Part shown: positions 1 to 11,811 of the stretch, piece by piece
Layout of the letters: every line of letters begins with the position of its first letter
Position numbering within the stretch: position 1 is the first letter of the stretch
NCBI RefSeq assembly: GCF_033115175.1
Contig: NC_084838.1
Coordinates: forward strand, 44,185,468-44,249,467
Direction of reading: 5' to 3'
Source: Lepus europaeus
Taxonomy: Eukaryota > Chordata > Mammalia > Lagomorpha > Leporidae
Length of the DNA: 64,000 bases
Made by a program: the position numbers and the translations under genes
Notes under the pieces: generated by a model
What the model was told of the DNA's origin: nothing
Seen by the model: only the letters and a program-made list of their open reading frames with translations
Databases searched by the model: none

Positions 1-840
1 TGATCATATTAAGTGTGTAATTGGTCATAGAGATAGGATTAAGTGTCAAAGGGATCACATAAATAAGACCAGTGTCTGGTAATAACAATCAAATTAAAAA
101 GGAGAGAATGTTCCAACATGGGAAGCAGTCCACACAGGAGACTCATAGAATGACAAATGCCCTAATCAGCACTCTGACCTCAGATTTAGTCCTTAAGGTA
201 TTCATATCTTTTTGAAAATATAATGAGAACATTTCAGGCATGGAAAGTGAAGACACTGTCGCACAAAATGTTCTACATGAAGTATCTCTTTGAGTGAGAC
301 CCCAATGGAATATAGGGGCCATCAAAGAAGGATGCATTTTTCTCTGAAGAGAGCAGAGAACTTCCTCTTTGCTTATGGTCCTGTCTAAATACTGATGGAG
401 TTTGTGGTCTCAAAAGGCTTCCATAGCCTTGACAGCTCATGGCAAGAGCCTTGGTTGGTCACTGACCTCATAAATAAGAGTGTTGATTGTTAAATTAACA
501 ACAGAAGTCACTGTGCACGTACTTCCTATGTAGGACCTCTGTCCTTAATGAGCTGTACTATGAGAATTAACTGCAAAACTTGTTCTCGAGCAGTATGTTA
601 TACATTGTGTATGTGTGGGGTAGTGCAAACTGTTAAAATCTTTACTTAGTACAGAGTTGACCTTCTGTATATGAATTTAATTAAAAATGAATCTCAATGA
701 AGAATGGGATGGGAGAGGGAGTAGGAAGTGGGATGAGAGTGGGGATTGGAGGGTGGGTATGGAGGGAAAAACCACTATATTCCTAAAGTTGTGCCTATGA
801 AATTTGCATGCATTAAATGAAAGCTTTAAAAAATAAGCAA
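1..840 (+). mobile_element. L1 3' end (rabbit-type 3'UTR), sense, left end cut by window edge
   Basis: The sequence is collinear with the reverse complement of the copies at 24.2, 32.1, 40.0 and 46.3 kb, so it is a repeated 3' end read here in sense. It carries the G-rich polypurine tract typical of mammalian L1 3'UTRs (about 700-770, GGGAGAGGGAGTAGG-like). It ends in an A-rich tail near 820-838. No coding part of ORF2 is visible inside the window. Divergence from the other copies suggests an old insertion. The assignment to rabbit L1 rests on the tract, the tail and the repeated copies. Confidence 0.8.
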
Positions 841-1067
841 TGTGGATGTGAGTTAAAGTATATGGAAGGACTACACAGATTATATGCAAATACTATAGCA
901 TCTTTTACAAGAGCCTTGTGTACCCTAAGTTTTTAGTATTCACAAGATCACTTGCAGTCATGAAATCAATTCCCCACAGAAAATGAGGAATGAGAATTAT
1001 TTAGACTCTGCCCTGATGCACATATCAATGACTTTGTGTCAGATCTTCATCATTTCATGTTTTCATT

Positions 1068-1391
1068 TTTTATTTATTTGTATTTTTTTTTTATTTATTT
1101 GAGAGACACACAGAGAGAAACAGAGACAGAGAACTCCTACCCACCGATTCCCTCCTTAAATAACGACTGCAAGCAAAACTGAGGCTTGTGAAGCCGAGAG
1201 TCCAGAGTCAACTAGGTATCTAAAATGAGTAATAGGAACCCAAGCATTTGAACCATCTCTTGCTGCCTTCTAGTGTGTACATTATCAGGATGCTGGATTA
1301 GCAAGAGTCAGAGCTCAAACCCAGGTATGTCAAAAAATTGGTTCCAGGCATTCCAAATTACATCCTAATAGCTAGGCCAAAGATCCACCCC
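1068..1391 (-). mobile_element. old C-SINE
   Basis: Read on the minus strand, the 3' end is the AAATAAATAA-type tail (1068-1100) and CT-rich tract (GA-rich on plus). A diverged tRNA-like body follows, ending in a degraded head near 1391. No target-site duplication can be seen, and many substitutions mark it as one of the oldest C-SINEs here. Confidence 0.65.
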
Positions 1392-1900
1392 AGGTCCCCA
1401 TCATTTCCTGCTTGGAATTTCATAGTCATCCTTTCACCAAGTCCCCTCCCTACATATAAATACAGAATTAACTCCTTCTTCTCATATTCTTTGCTGCAAT
1501 ATTCCCCTTTTGGATGTACCCTGTGTTCTGCTTATATTTATTATTTTGGATTTCCTGGGGGTCTTGCTCCCTTCATCAAATTAGGCCTTTCACACAATTT
1601 TTCCACTGTTTGGCCTATTTTACATTCAAATTCACATTCTTTGCTGGGGAAATTTTTAATTATCTTTCAAGACTCAGTATTCATGCCACCCGTTTCTTAT
1701 GTTTCCTCTTACCTTTGGGAAGATTAATATTTTTGTCCCCATGTCTTCAGAGTAAATAATACATATATCTGCCATGGAACTTATCAAAAGACATCATCAT
1801 GGTTTGTTTATGTTTCCTTCTCCCTCTCTCAGGGTTATGGTTCTGCTATTCTTTGAGGTTGTGGTATACATGGACTATGTAATGTTCAATTTTTTCTCCC
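1392..1900 (+). other. weak L2-like stretch / otherwise unassigned
   Basis: Pyrimidine-rich text with short stretches resembling the 3' part of LINE-2 (TCAAGACTCAG near 1669, followed by a CATGCCACC-like run). The match is too diverged to align by eye with confidence. Open frames of 129 and 81 codons occur here but resemble no known protein. Confidence 0.3.
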
Positions 1901-4858
1901 CAACAGAAAGTGCATAGCATTAAATATGATAAGTTCAAAATCAATGTTTGAAATTAGTTTTGAATGCATGGACATGACACATGCCTACACTCCTCTTTCA
2001 AAGGTATTCCAATGTGAACAAATAATGAAGCTCTTCAAAAATCTGCATGAATTTAAAAAATAAGAATGTTTTCAGATATTATTTTCTTAGTTTTCCAACA
2101 GAACATCCCTTTCTATATTCTTCATAGTCATTTTCAGACAGATTTTTAACAATGTCAGATTTCCCTGCATTAATTTTTCAACTGTTCATAGTTCTGTTAT
2201 TCAATTTTCTAAGTGAATACATCTGACATATTTAATACCCTCTTAGTAATACTCAGTTTCAGTATTGAGTCCTATTAATATAAGAAATAAAACAGGAAAA
2301 CAATTCTTTGGAGTTTTATGTATAAAATTATATTCTTTTCTACTGGGTTAAGGCTCCATTCTACTGTCAAATAGCCCAAAATGTTTCATAAGCACAGAGA
2401 GAGAAATTTATATTCTGCCACAAAAGAAGCTACCCATCTATTGCACACAGGCCATTTTGCTGGGCACCAGTGTCTGTGCCTGAAACATGCACTGTGGACT
2501 GCTATTGCTGCTGCTTCTGATATTGTTGTCATTGATGTTCAGCACCAACTCCAATGGCTTTGTTGAATGTGTAACTATATGGTTTATAGTCAGCTTGGTT
2601 TATCAACCTTGGCCAGGAAAATTGAGTATTTCATGGTTACAGGAAACAATTGCTTTGTGGAATAACAGGCCTTCTTTGAGGCACTGTGTATTCCAGAATA
2701 CCATCCTGATTTCTGGATAACACTGAGTTTCTTTCTTTTTCTTTTTTTTCCACTGAGAATCCAGCTGAGTGCCAATGAACTAACAGGCATCAATGAATCT
2801 AGGTCCTGATCCAGGCATCATATAATCTGAATGTTTGGTGAGCACAAAGATCTATGCTGTGGGGCACTGCTAGCTTTCAGGAGACACTATTCTGTTATGC
2901 AGATCTTCTAGGTGCTAAGGAGATAACATGCTTGAGAATTCTACACCTGAAGTGATACTGTATTCCATAGGCATGTACTAAAACTAGTAACAAAGGCTTA
3001 AATGTCATTAGTAGTGTTTCCTTGGGCCGAAATGTCAAGCAGTTCTAGGAATAGCATATCATCTTCTCCTGCTCTGCTTCTTCCCCTCACAATCTATACT
3101 CAGATATAAGGTATTATAAGACTGTGCCATGAGGTATATTTTTAAACATTACATTGGAATAAGGTTCACTCCATCTTCTATTGATTAGGAGCGTGTTTGC
3201 TAAATGTCAGATAAATTATTGAGGGAATATGGCATATCGTAGCTGTGTTATAAACATTCAATATGCACAACAGACACTACTATCAAATCATCTGTGAAAT
3301 GCCCCACAGGGGAATGACAAATTCTTTGTGTAATCCATTGCACGTCATGCCTATTTTATCACAGGGTGCTCTTTGTGTGTGTGTGATATAAATATTGATC
3401 TAATTTGTGTCCTGCAGAAACAGTGAACTGTGGTTTTCCTAAGGGGCCTAGTTGTCTTCTTGACAATTTGCTCTACCAAGACTAATCAGTCACAGGAACA
3501 GAATCAATTTCTTGTAAGACTTCTGAGAGTTATATCCCACAAGGTCATTATAAGTTATTTATCAAGCAATGTTAAAACATAAGGACTTAGACTGAAAATG
3601 TGTGCCATTTTATGAATATATGCTCTCTTTGTAGACACGTGTGTATATGCATGTGCATGTATACATACATGTACACATAAACACAGTTGCAATATGGTAT
3701 GTGTATTCACATACAAGAATACATACATATATTTGCATGTCAAGTGTTTAAATGCACATATATAATTTTTGCTATTTGAAAAATCACATAAAATAAAACA
3801 GTTTATTCAGTAGCTAATTATTGTTCTCATCACATATATTAAGGAAAGGTAAAAGAAAATCACCATTTTAACAGGAGTTCTTTTTTTAATCAAAGCCACA
3901 CAAATGACAAAGTGTACCACTCCATCAAGTCCTTCAGCCTTTGATGTTTTCTTTTCCTTGCCACCTGGGCGTCACATTTTTGGTTAGGTTGCATTTTCCA
4001 TCATTGAGAAAGAATGGTCCCTTTGATTTTATGCCATTTTGGAAGGCTTAGAGTGCAGACTTTCCACAGATGTCTACTTATAAGGTGCATCTGTCTCCAC
4101 AGCTCATTCTGCCAGCTGGCCATGGGTAAGCTGGCTGACAGTATGCATAGTCTCAGGCTTCTGGCCAGCAAGCTTGAACCTCAGGGCACTGGCTTCTAAG
4201 TCTTGTGATTCATATCCCTTAGGACACTGGGGAAACATGGGAAAATTCTAGAAATATGGGCTACTGGGAAGTCAATTCACATTATAGAATATCAAAAAAT
4301 ATAGCATGTTCAACATGAATATTGGCATATACATAGGGAGGTATTTTAAAATGGCTAATTCTGACTGATTGTTCTAAAACAGTTGTGCCTGTGTGACACA
4401 TTAGTACAGACTGCCTCTTGCCACGATTTAGAAGAAAATGTCAAATGCATATGATAAACAGGGAACACAGAGAAAAAACAAGCTTCCAGTGCCAGCCAGG
4501 CATGGACAGGTGGTGTTTCTCCAGGGAGATTTCAGGGTAAGCTTCATTGGAATGTTTGGCTCAGCATTCTTAGGTTTGAGCCCTGCCTTATCTTCTGTTT
4601 TGCTGAAGAGCCAGAAACTACTGAACTGGAATAAAGCCCAAGGTTACCTTGACCACTCCATTGGCAGAGTCACTCTATAAACTGTTTCAGGTGGATGGAT
4701 ATTTATATTTCACTGCACGCTTCCAGGCAGAAAATATCCTATTCTTTTGCTTTCTTCTCAGTGAATGTTGGCTACAGGTAGTGTTTAAGAAACCTTACCT
4801 TCCTCTGTATTTCATAGGCATATGCAGACAGTGACTGGATAAAGTCTGGATAAAGCAT
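1901..4858. other. unassigned AT-rich DNA
   Basis: About 3 kb with no recognisable gene or interspersed repeat. A short impure alternating purine-pyrimidine tract (TGTGTATATGCATGTGCATG-like) lies at about 3640-3740. The open frames are 80 codons or shorter and have no recognisable domain. Confidence 0.5.
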
Positions 4859-5193
4859 GGGTACTGTGGCATAGTGGGTTAAGCAGCCAGCTTCAGCACT
4901 GGCATCACATATGGCTGCTGGTTCTGGTCCCAGCTGTTTCACTTCCAATCCAGCTCCCTGCTAATGTGCCTCACAAAGCAGAGGAGGATGGCCCCAGTGT
5001 CTGGTCCCCTGTTCCCATGCATGAAAGTTGGATGAAGCTCCCAGCTGTTGACTTCTGTCTGGCTTGGCCGTGGTCATTACAGCTATTTGGGGAGTGAACC
5101 AGCAGATGGAAAACGTCTCTCTCTCTCTCTGCTTCTAACTCTCTATCGCAACTCCATTTTTCAAATAAACAAATAAATCTTAAATATATATAT
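4859..5193 (+). mobile_element. C-SINE, full-length, moderately old
   Basis: It starts with the tRNA-like head containing an A-box-like GTGGCATAGTGGGTTAAGC and a B-box-like GGTTCTGGTCCC. The body follows, then CTCTCTCTCT and an AAATAAACAAATAAATCTT tail. There is no clean target-site duplication. Confidence 0.88.
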
Positions 5194-5927
5194 GTAGTTG
5201 ATTTTTATTCCGTTACTTCTATGGGATATAAAAGAGACAGCTGCCTGCTAGGCAGTAGTATAAGAGGTTGAATGAAGAAACCGAACAGAAAATTTCAAGA
5301 TTCAAACTCTTGCTTCCACTCTTAATTTTCTGACCCATTTTCAAACATTTTAAAGTCTACACTAATATAGGACTGTCAACTGTACTTTTTCCTTTGAAGT
5401 ATTATTAAGCATAACATGTATGTAACTAGCATAAGCAAAACCATGGCTTTGACCCAGCAGTATCTGTTTTTGACACAGACACAAATTACCTTTAATCCTC
5501 TGTATTCTGTCATTTGGCTCACATAGTCCTAATTGCTCAGGCTTCCCTATAGCCAAGAGGTAGTTCTCTATTTATTCTCCTCCCACTTAGTGACGATTCT
5601 TAATTTCAATGGACAGATTTATATTGTTGGATATTCCATTGCAGTTTACTTTTCCCCTGTCTCTGGGATGAGAGAAGACAGAACTTCATTATTAGGCATT
5701 GACAACAGATAATCACATCTTTGGGCAAGATCCAGAGACAGATCTAGAAACATCTAAAAACTTAAATGGCAGACACTTGAAGTTGAAAGAAGTTTGAATA
5801 TTACCTTAACTTTGAATTAAAATTTGTTGCATTTTTTTATGTATAGGTACTTGAACTCAAATATTCATCAACCTTTCTGGGCTTCTTTGATGATGAGATG
5901 TGATAATGCTTTTGTAAAGCATTTTTG
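5194..5927. other. unassigned AT-rich DNA
   Basis: No gene, RNA or repeat is recognised in this stretch of about 730 bp. Confidence 0.5.
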
Positions 5928-5959
5928 TACAATGAAATTTTTTTTTTCTTTTTGACAGT

Positions 5960-6009
<50 letters not shown>

Positions 6010-6270
6010 TCCTCCCTCCGTTGGCTCACCCCCCAAATGGCCGCTACGGCCGGCGCACTGTGCCCATCCGAAGCCAGGAGCCAGGCACTTCCTCCTGGTC
6101 TCCCATGCAGGTGCAGGGCCCAAGCACTTGGGTCATCTTCCACTGCACTCCCAGGCCACAGCAGAGAGCTGGACTGGAAGAGGAGCAACCGGGACTAGAA
6201 CCCGGGGTGCCGGTGCCACAGGCAGAGGATTAGCCTAGTGAGCTGCGGTGCCAGCCTACAATGTAATTTT
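5928..6270 (-). mobile_element. C-SINE, younger GC-rich type, with target-site duplication
   Basis: Full-length element on the minus strand (body 5942-6256). The T-run and TTTTGACAG stretch is the 3' end, and CTGCGGTGCCAGCC is the reversed head. The flanks TACAATGAAATTTT (5928-5941) and TACAATGTAATTTT (6257-6270) form a 14-bp target-site duplication with one mismatch. A pure GA run at about 5968-6004 is the expanded CT tract of the SINE. Confidence 0.93.
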
Positions 6271-6419
6271 TATATAAAACTGAGATCTATATTTTATTTA
6301 CATAAGAGACCACCAGGAGGAAACTGTCCTATCATCTATTTAGTATTTCAACTTTAATGGAGAATACAACCTTGTCATAAGCAATAAGATCTTTCTTATT
6401 TGTTCTAAAGAAAGTCATC

Positions 6420-6882
6420 CTCTTTCATTGAACATTCATGAAGGACTGTCAATCCATATCCAGGAACTACCCTTCAAGAATGAAGAAGTAATAAAGACTT
6501 TCTTAGGCACAAGAAAATGAGAAGAATTTGTCAGCAGCAAAACTATCCTTAATGACTGGTTGGAGTGAGTTCTTCGGCAGAAAGGAAATCACCCTTTCAC
6601 CTAAAGTGGTAAACTGTTCATACCAGTAGACTATGATGAGTCGCCCGTGTATATTGCAAAGTTAGGATAAACTGTACCAAAACTGTATGCAGGGATATAC
6701 TCAGGCTACTACACAAATCAAGATAAAATATGAGGGGAAAAAACTTAAAGTCACTCACAAGAAGATAAGAAAACAGAAGTGGGAAAGATAACTAAAGGAA
6801 ACAAACAATAAACAAACAAGCAGATTTAAATAATAATATCTTAATAATTATCTTCAGATTAAATGATCTAAATGTACCAAAC
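6420..6882 (+). mobile_element. old L1 fragment: end of ORF1 and inter-ORF region, left part
   Basis: The conceptual translation near 6455-6530 recalls the C-terminal part of L1 ORF1p (a run like '..LQE..NKDFLRHKK..'). It is followed by the A-rich spacer expected between ORF1 and ORF2. The text GATTAAATGATCTAAATG just before 6876 continues after the LTR as GACAGAGAGTGCAAAA, which matches the usual L1 order. Stops and frame breaks show it is dead. The LTR at 6883-7290 interrupts it. Confidence 0.55.
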
Positions 6883-7290
6883 CGTAGTGGAATGAGAAGG
6901 CCATGCGAAGGTGGCCACTGGCAAGTGAGCATCAGTTAGTCAGGAATGGCTTTGAAACCCACCTGGCTTTGGAAACTGCCTGGCAACAGGCTGTGATTGG
7001 ATGGATTTGAAACTGCCTGGCGACAGGCTGTGATTGGATGGCTCTGGAAAATGCCTGGCAACAAGCTGTGATTGGTTGGGGTATAGACCGCCCCTTGACC
7101 AGATTGGCTGGTCTTGGCTATATAAGCTGTTGTACCAACTGTAATAAACGAGTCTGCCGGCTGCTCGCCTCAAGCCTGCTTTCACCCGACTCCCGTGGTC
7201 TGTGTGTTGACTCCGCGCCTCTTGCCCCCACCACGCTGCTCCTCTCAGAAACGAACCCACTGCAACATTGTGGAGAAATCAACTGCAACA
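6883..7290 (+). mobile_element. solo LTR, class II (betaretrovirus-like) features
   Basis: The 408-bp LTR is flanked by CCAAAC at 6877-6882 and 7291-7296, the 6-bp duplication usual for class II endogenous retroviruses. It ends in CA. The start reads CG, one transition from the canonical TG. Its U3 holds three 37-38-bp tandem units (about 6970-7079), each with GCCTGGC(A/G)ACA and an inverted CCAAT box (ATTGG). A fourth ATTGG lies near 7103. A TATA box (TATATAA, 7119-7125) is followed only 18 bp later by the polyadenylation signal AATAAA (7143-7148), implying a very short R. No internal retroviral sequence is attached. The class assignment is inferred from duplication length and layout. Confidence 0.8.
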
Positions 7291-7296
7291 CCAAAC

Positions 7297-7450
7297 GACA
7301 GAGAGTGCAAAACTGGATGAAGCAAGCTGAACTCTAACCTGATCATGGTAGACACAAAGGGCTTAAAATTCAGCCCTTTGTGGAATTTTGTTTCTGATCT
7401 TTTCCTTCTCCCTTTTATAGGAGATGACTGTCCCTTTTTATTTCGCCAAA
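7297..7450 (+). mobile_element. right part of the interrupted old L1 fragment
   Basis: GACAGAGAGTGCAAAACTGG continues the L1 inter-ORF text cut at 6882. The match becomes doubtful after about 7350. Confidence 0.4.
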
Positions 7451-7457
7451 GAGGACC

Positions 7458-7512
<55 letters not shown>

Positions 7513-7882
7513 CATACATATATACATATATATATTTTATTTTTTGACAGGCAGAGTGGACAGTGAGAGAGAGAGACAGAGAGAAAGGTCTTCCTTTGCC
7601 GTTGGTTCACCCCGCAATGGCCACTGCGGCCGGCGCTCTGCAGCCAGTGCACCGCGCTGATCCGAAGCCAGGAGCCAGGTGCTTCTCCTGGTCTCCCATG
7701 CGGGTGCAGGGCCCAAGCACTTGGGCCATCCTCCACTGCACTCCCTGGCCATAGCAGAGAGCTGGACAGGAAGAGGTGCAACCAGGACAGAATCCGGCGC
7801 CCTGACTGGGACTAGAACCCGGTGTACCGGCGCCGCAGGCAGAGGATTAGCCTATTGAGCTAAGGCGGCAGCGGCGAGGACC
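7451..7882 (-). mobile_element. C-SINE with (TA)n(TG)n microsatellite tail
   Basis: Minus-strand younger C-SINE. GAGGACC is repeated at 7451-7457 and 7876-7882. The TA/TG/TA microsatellite (about 7458-7535) lies inside this duplication, where the poly-A tail should be, so it probably arose from the tail. The head (reversed, CTAAGGCGGCAGCGGC) is slightly degraded. Confidence 0.9.
7458..7535. repeat. (TA)n(TG)n microsatellite
   Basis: Alternating TA about 7459-7488, TG about 7489-7512, then interrupted CATACATATATA. It forms the tail of the adjacent C-SINE. Likely length-variable. Confidence 0.95.
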
Positions 7883-9420
7883 TCTTATATTTACACTGCA
7901 AACTTAGTTGATAATTAATAGTCCCCTGTCATGCTGGGAAAGATGTGGAAATCCTTTGCTTTCTGTGATGCAGAATCACCAAAGTAGTCCCAGAGGAAAA
8001 ATTAAAAATACCTTATTTATAGCAATATGCATTTTTATTGTCTTGACTATTTATTTATAATTAGATAGTAACATCATTCTAACATATAATGCATTTCCCA
8101 TTGTTTCTTTCATTTTTAAAAAACTATAGGGGTTTGAAGAGAGGAATGAATTTTCAAATTTTTTCTCTTTCAATATCGTAAGGTGATATCAAAAAGAAAA
8201 TTTCACCAGTTTCTATCTAGGGTCCTCAGATGAGACATCCAATTTGTTATCATTTTTGGTTCTACTCTGATTCCTACAGATGATTTCACAAAGATCAGAA
8301 GTGTAAGTATTCAGCTCAAAAATATGTAAATAAATTTGGAATTATTATTAATGTACTGCAATTTAATGGAAGGTCTACAATGGAACATCTTTAAGTGATT
8401 ATTAAATTCCTCATTCATGATAATCATGAGATTACAAAACTACTGCCTGTAAATTATACTGTTGAAAAAAGAAAATGTTCTGTATTGTTAGAGAAGTTTC
8501 TCACAGTTTTCCTTTCAATTTCAATTGTTTTATCACCCTACCACCATCTTGATCACTGAATGGAATAAAAACATTCAAAGCTCTTCTTGGAGGCAAAATT
8601 GCTCAATTTATATTTTAATATAAGATAGTTTCAATTTATTGTATATTTCTATTGAAAAGAGAATTGAGTTTTGTAAATGTGAACTTTATAAGAAATTTGT
8701 TAAATTGGACAATTAACTGCTTTTTTCAGCCACAGGCAATAAGAATTAAGAAGCTGAAGGCTTATTTAACATCACATTCGGCCAAGGACTTACTGCATCT
8801 AAAACAACATCTCTAACACATCCACAAATTGATTCTATTGAAGGGTATAGAAATAATTCCAATTATTAGCTTTGAAAATGAGGTCAATTCCATTTTTCAT
8901 CATATCCAAGGAGATGCCTAATAGTTGAATGAAAGATTAAAAATACAAGGCAAAATTACTTCATTTGTATATAATCTTCCATTTAGTTTATAATACCAAA
9001 TTATATTAGTGTAGTTTCATAGATTGTTTTATATACAGGTTAGTTAGCCCTAAGGAAAATTCAACCACTGTTTTGAAATGGGGCTGAATATATTTTGTTG
9101 CTGATTTGTTTAGAAACAATAAAATGTAACATATGCATTTAAGGCTGTAAGAGATATATTCCTATATTTTTATAGGATACAGAATGATACCATTTTTCTG
9201 AGTGAGACATATTATAATAATCACATCTCCTTAATTGCTTGAAGGAGAAGAATATGATAAACTTATGAATGAGGTTTGTTGAAATCAACAAAGACCCTTG
9301 TTTCTTCTCTGCAAAGCCTCTAAGAAAATTTCACTACCTATCAGCCAGACACCAGACATAAACATTTCTTGCTATCGTATTAGTCATTCCCACTGTTAAT
9401 ATTGTGATTGAAAATTATAG
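7883..9420. other. unassigned AT-rich DNA
   Basis: About 1.5 kb of AT-rich sequence with no recognisable gene, RNA or repeat, and no open frame of note. Confidence 0.5.
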
Positions 9421-10165
9421 CTGAATTTCAGGAATGTAAAGCCAAGACACTGTGGCAAAAAATGTCCTACATGAAGGACCTCAGTTGGTGAGACCCCAGT
9501 GGAAAGAAATAGTCATCAAAGGAAGAAGTACATTTCTCTGAAGGGAGAAGAGAACTTCTACTTTGCTTATGGCCATGTCTAAATACTAACAGAGATTGTG
9601 GATTCAAAGGTCTGCCATAGCCTAGGCAGCTCATGTCAAGAGCCTCAGGTGATCACTGACATCATACATAAGAGTGTTAATTGTTAAATTAACAACAAGA
9701 ATCACTGTGCATTAATTTTCCATGCAAGACCTCTGTTCTCAAAGAGTTGTATTATAATTATGTGTGACTGCTCACAAAAGATGTATCATTCTTGGGTGCA
9801 CTGTTAAAGTTAATTAAGTTGCTCAAAAAAAAAAGAAAAGAAAAGAAGTGAAATTAACTTCAAAATGCATTGACTTTAAACAACCCTTATCTAGACCGTG
9901 GAGGAACAGGTATTTTTTCTTTCTGTGCAAATCATTGAACGCTTTACTTAATATAGAGTTTGTCTTCTGTGTATAAAGTTAATCAAAAATGGATCTTAGC
10001 AGAGAATGGGACTGGGAATGGGAGAGGGAGGAGGTGGTGGGGTGGGAAAGTGAGTGGGAGGATGAGTATGATTGAAAGAAGCATTATTTTCCTAAAGTTG
10101 TACTTATGAAATGCATGAAGTCTGTATTCTCTAAATAAAAGGTTTCTCTGGGGGAGAATTTAAAG
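9421..10165 (+). mobile_element. L1 3' end (rabbit-type 3'UTR), sense, 5'-truncated
   Basis: Parallel to 230-840 throughout: ATTTCAGGAATG..AAGCCAAGACACTGTGGC, CACTGTGCA, then the G-rich tract (about 10,000-10,070), CCTAAAGTTGTACTTATGAAATGC and an AATAAAAGG end. It contains an internal A-rich expansion (about 9825-9847). It is about 740 bp of a truncated insertion with no coding sequence. Confidence 0.82.
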
Positions 10166-10235
10166 GAAAAATATAATGGGCCAAATAATAAATAATATTT
10201 ATAATAAATAAGCAAAAGGTTAAAATCTATATTAA

Positions 10236-10568
10236 ATAGTGCTTAAATATTTTGTGGCTGGCGCCGTGGCTCACTTGGTTAATCCTCCACCTGCAGCGCC
10301 AGCATCCCATATGGGCGCCGGATTTTCATCCTGGTTGCTCCTCTGCCAGTCTAGCTCTCTGCTGTGGCCCGCGAGGACAATGGAGGATGGCCCAAGTGCC
10401 TGGGCCCCTGCACCAGCATGGGAGACCAGGAAAAAGCACCTGGCTCCTGGCTTTGGATGGGCGCAGCGCCAGCCATAGCGGCCATTTAGGGAGACCTTTC
10501 TCTCTGTCTCTCTCACTGTCTATAACTCTACCTGTCAAATAAAAAAAAAAATAGTGCTTAAATATTTT
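10236..10568 (+). mobile_element. C-SINE with perfect 18-bp target-site duplication
   Basis: The element occupies about 10,254-10,550 and begins TGGCTGGCGCCGTGGCTCAC. ATAGTGCTTAAATATTTT is identical at 10,236-10,253 and 10,551-10,568. The intact duplication and poly-A (AAATAAAAAAAAAAA) indicate a recent insertion. Confidence 0.97.
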
Positions 10569-10902
10569 CAATGTCTTTAATTATCAAGAGAGTTTATGTA
10601 TTCACATATTTAATTATTTTATTCCCTGAACACAAATGAATATATGCCATAATAAAACAGTTCACATCAAAAATAGAAATTACATTTAGCAAGCACAAAT
10701 AGGGGAAATGTTCACTCCTTCTAATAATCAAAGAAACAATCATTGAAATAACAGTAAGGCATCATTTTGTATCAATGTAACTTCAATTTGGAATACCCAA
10801 AACAGGCAAGGATCCATACTTGTATGCACAGAGAATAAAGGGATATAATGACACTTTTTCAAAGAATAGTTTACATAGTAGAAAAAAAAATATGAAAGTT
10901 AT
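10569..10902. other. unassigned DNA
   Basis: Nothing recognised; AT-rich, no long open frame. Confidence 0.5.
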
Positions 10903-11158
10903 GTCCTGCAGTACTGGCATCCCATATGGGCATGGGTTCCAGTCCTAGCTGCTCCATTTCCCATTCAGCTCTCTATTATGGCCTGGGAAAGTAGGCAGTC
11001 CTTTGGCCAATGCACCTGTGTGAGAGACTCAGAAAAAGCTCCTTCCTCCTGACGTTTGATCAGCCCAGCTCCAGCCATTGTGGCCATTTGGGGAGTAAAC
11101 CCCAGATGCCTCTGTTTCTGTAACTCTGCCTTTAAATAAATAAATGAATATTTAAAAA
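10903..11158 (+). mobile_element. C-SINE lacking the first part of its head
   Basis: Starts inside the element at CCTGCAGTACTGGCATCCCA and runs to the CTGTAACTCTGCCTTTAAATAAATAAA tail. Part of the CT tract is deleted. No clear target-site duplication. Confidence 0.88.
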
Positions 11159-11810
11159 GTAAATGATAGCTGAAATATCTAAAAATGCAGGTCACTTAAG
11201 AGCTGCTGAACAGCAGGTAGTATCTAAAATAAAATAAAATTTTTCATCTTTTTTTCAAGAACTAAGCATCAGATAACATATAAAATAGCATTTTGATTCA
11301 TAGCAAAATAACTGAAACCATGAAAGGAACAGCATGCCAGCGTTATCATAACAAAGGACTCCATAATATTCAAGATGGGTTTGTTTATACATGAGAATTT
11401 TAGAGTCTTTATCACTTAAATTATTGAAGTATAAGTTAGAGACAAATGTATTATGTAGGAACTTGAACATCTGTGGAACAAATTTATTAAAAGTACTTAA
11501 ACATTTTTCTTGATATTAATACAAGTTGAAAGCTACTGTAAATTAGTTAGTGTTAGGGAAAGAAAGACAGAAGATGTTTGTTATAGGCATTAACTTACTT
11601 AAAATACACAGTGAAACTGGTTGCATTAATAGGCCTGTCCATTTGATTTCTAAGGCAGAAATTCTAGTCCTGTTATTGGTTAAGTTTTATATATTGATCT
11701 GGATGTTAACAGTGTTTTGTTCATTAATTACACCAAGAAAGTCTAAATTTTGTTCTCCAAGTTTATTACCATTCTCAATTACATGCTCTGCACAACTGTC
11801 AGAGTGACCT
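11159..11810. other. unassigned DNA
   Basis: No recognised feature. An 85-codon open frame at 11,550-11,807 has no recognisable domain. Confidence 0.45.
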
Positions 11811-11811
11811 T

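Noticed and set aside
4859-4960. tRNA gene suggested by A-box and B-box-like motifs
   Set aside because: The motifs belong to the tRNA-derived head of the C-SINE; no cloverleaf with acceptor pairing follows.
7245-7781. 178-codon minus-strand open frame
   Set aside because: Runs through C-SINE, the TA/TG microsatellite (giving TH and YI repeats) and LTR sequence; an artefact of repeats.
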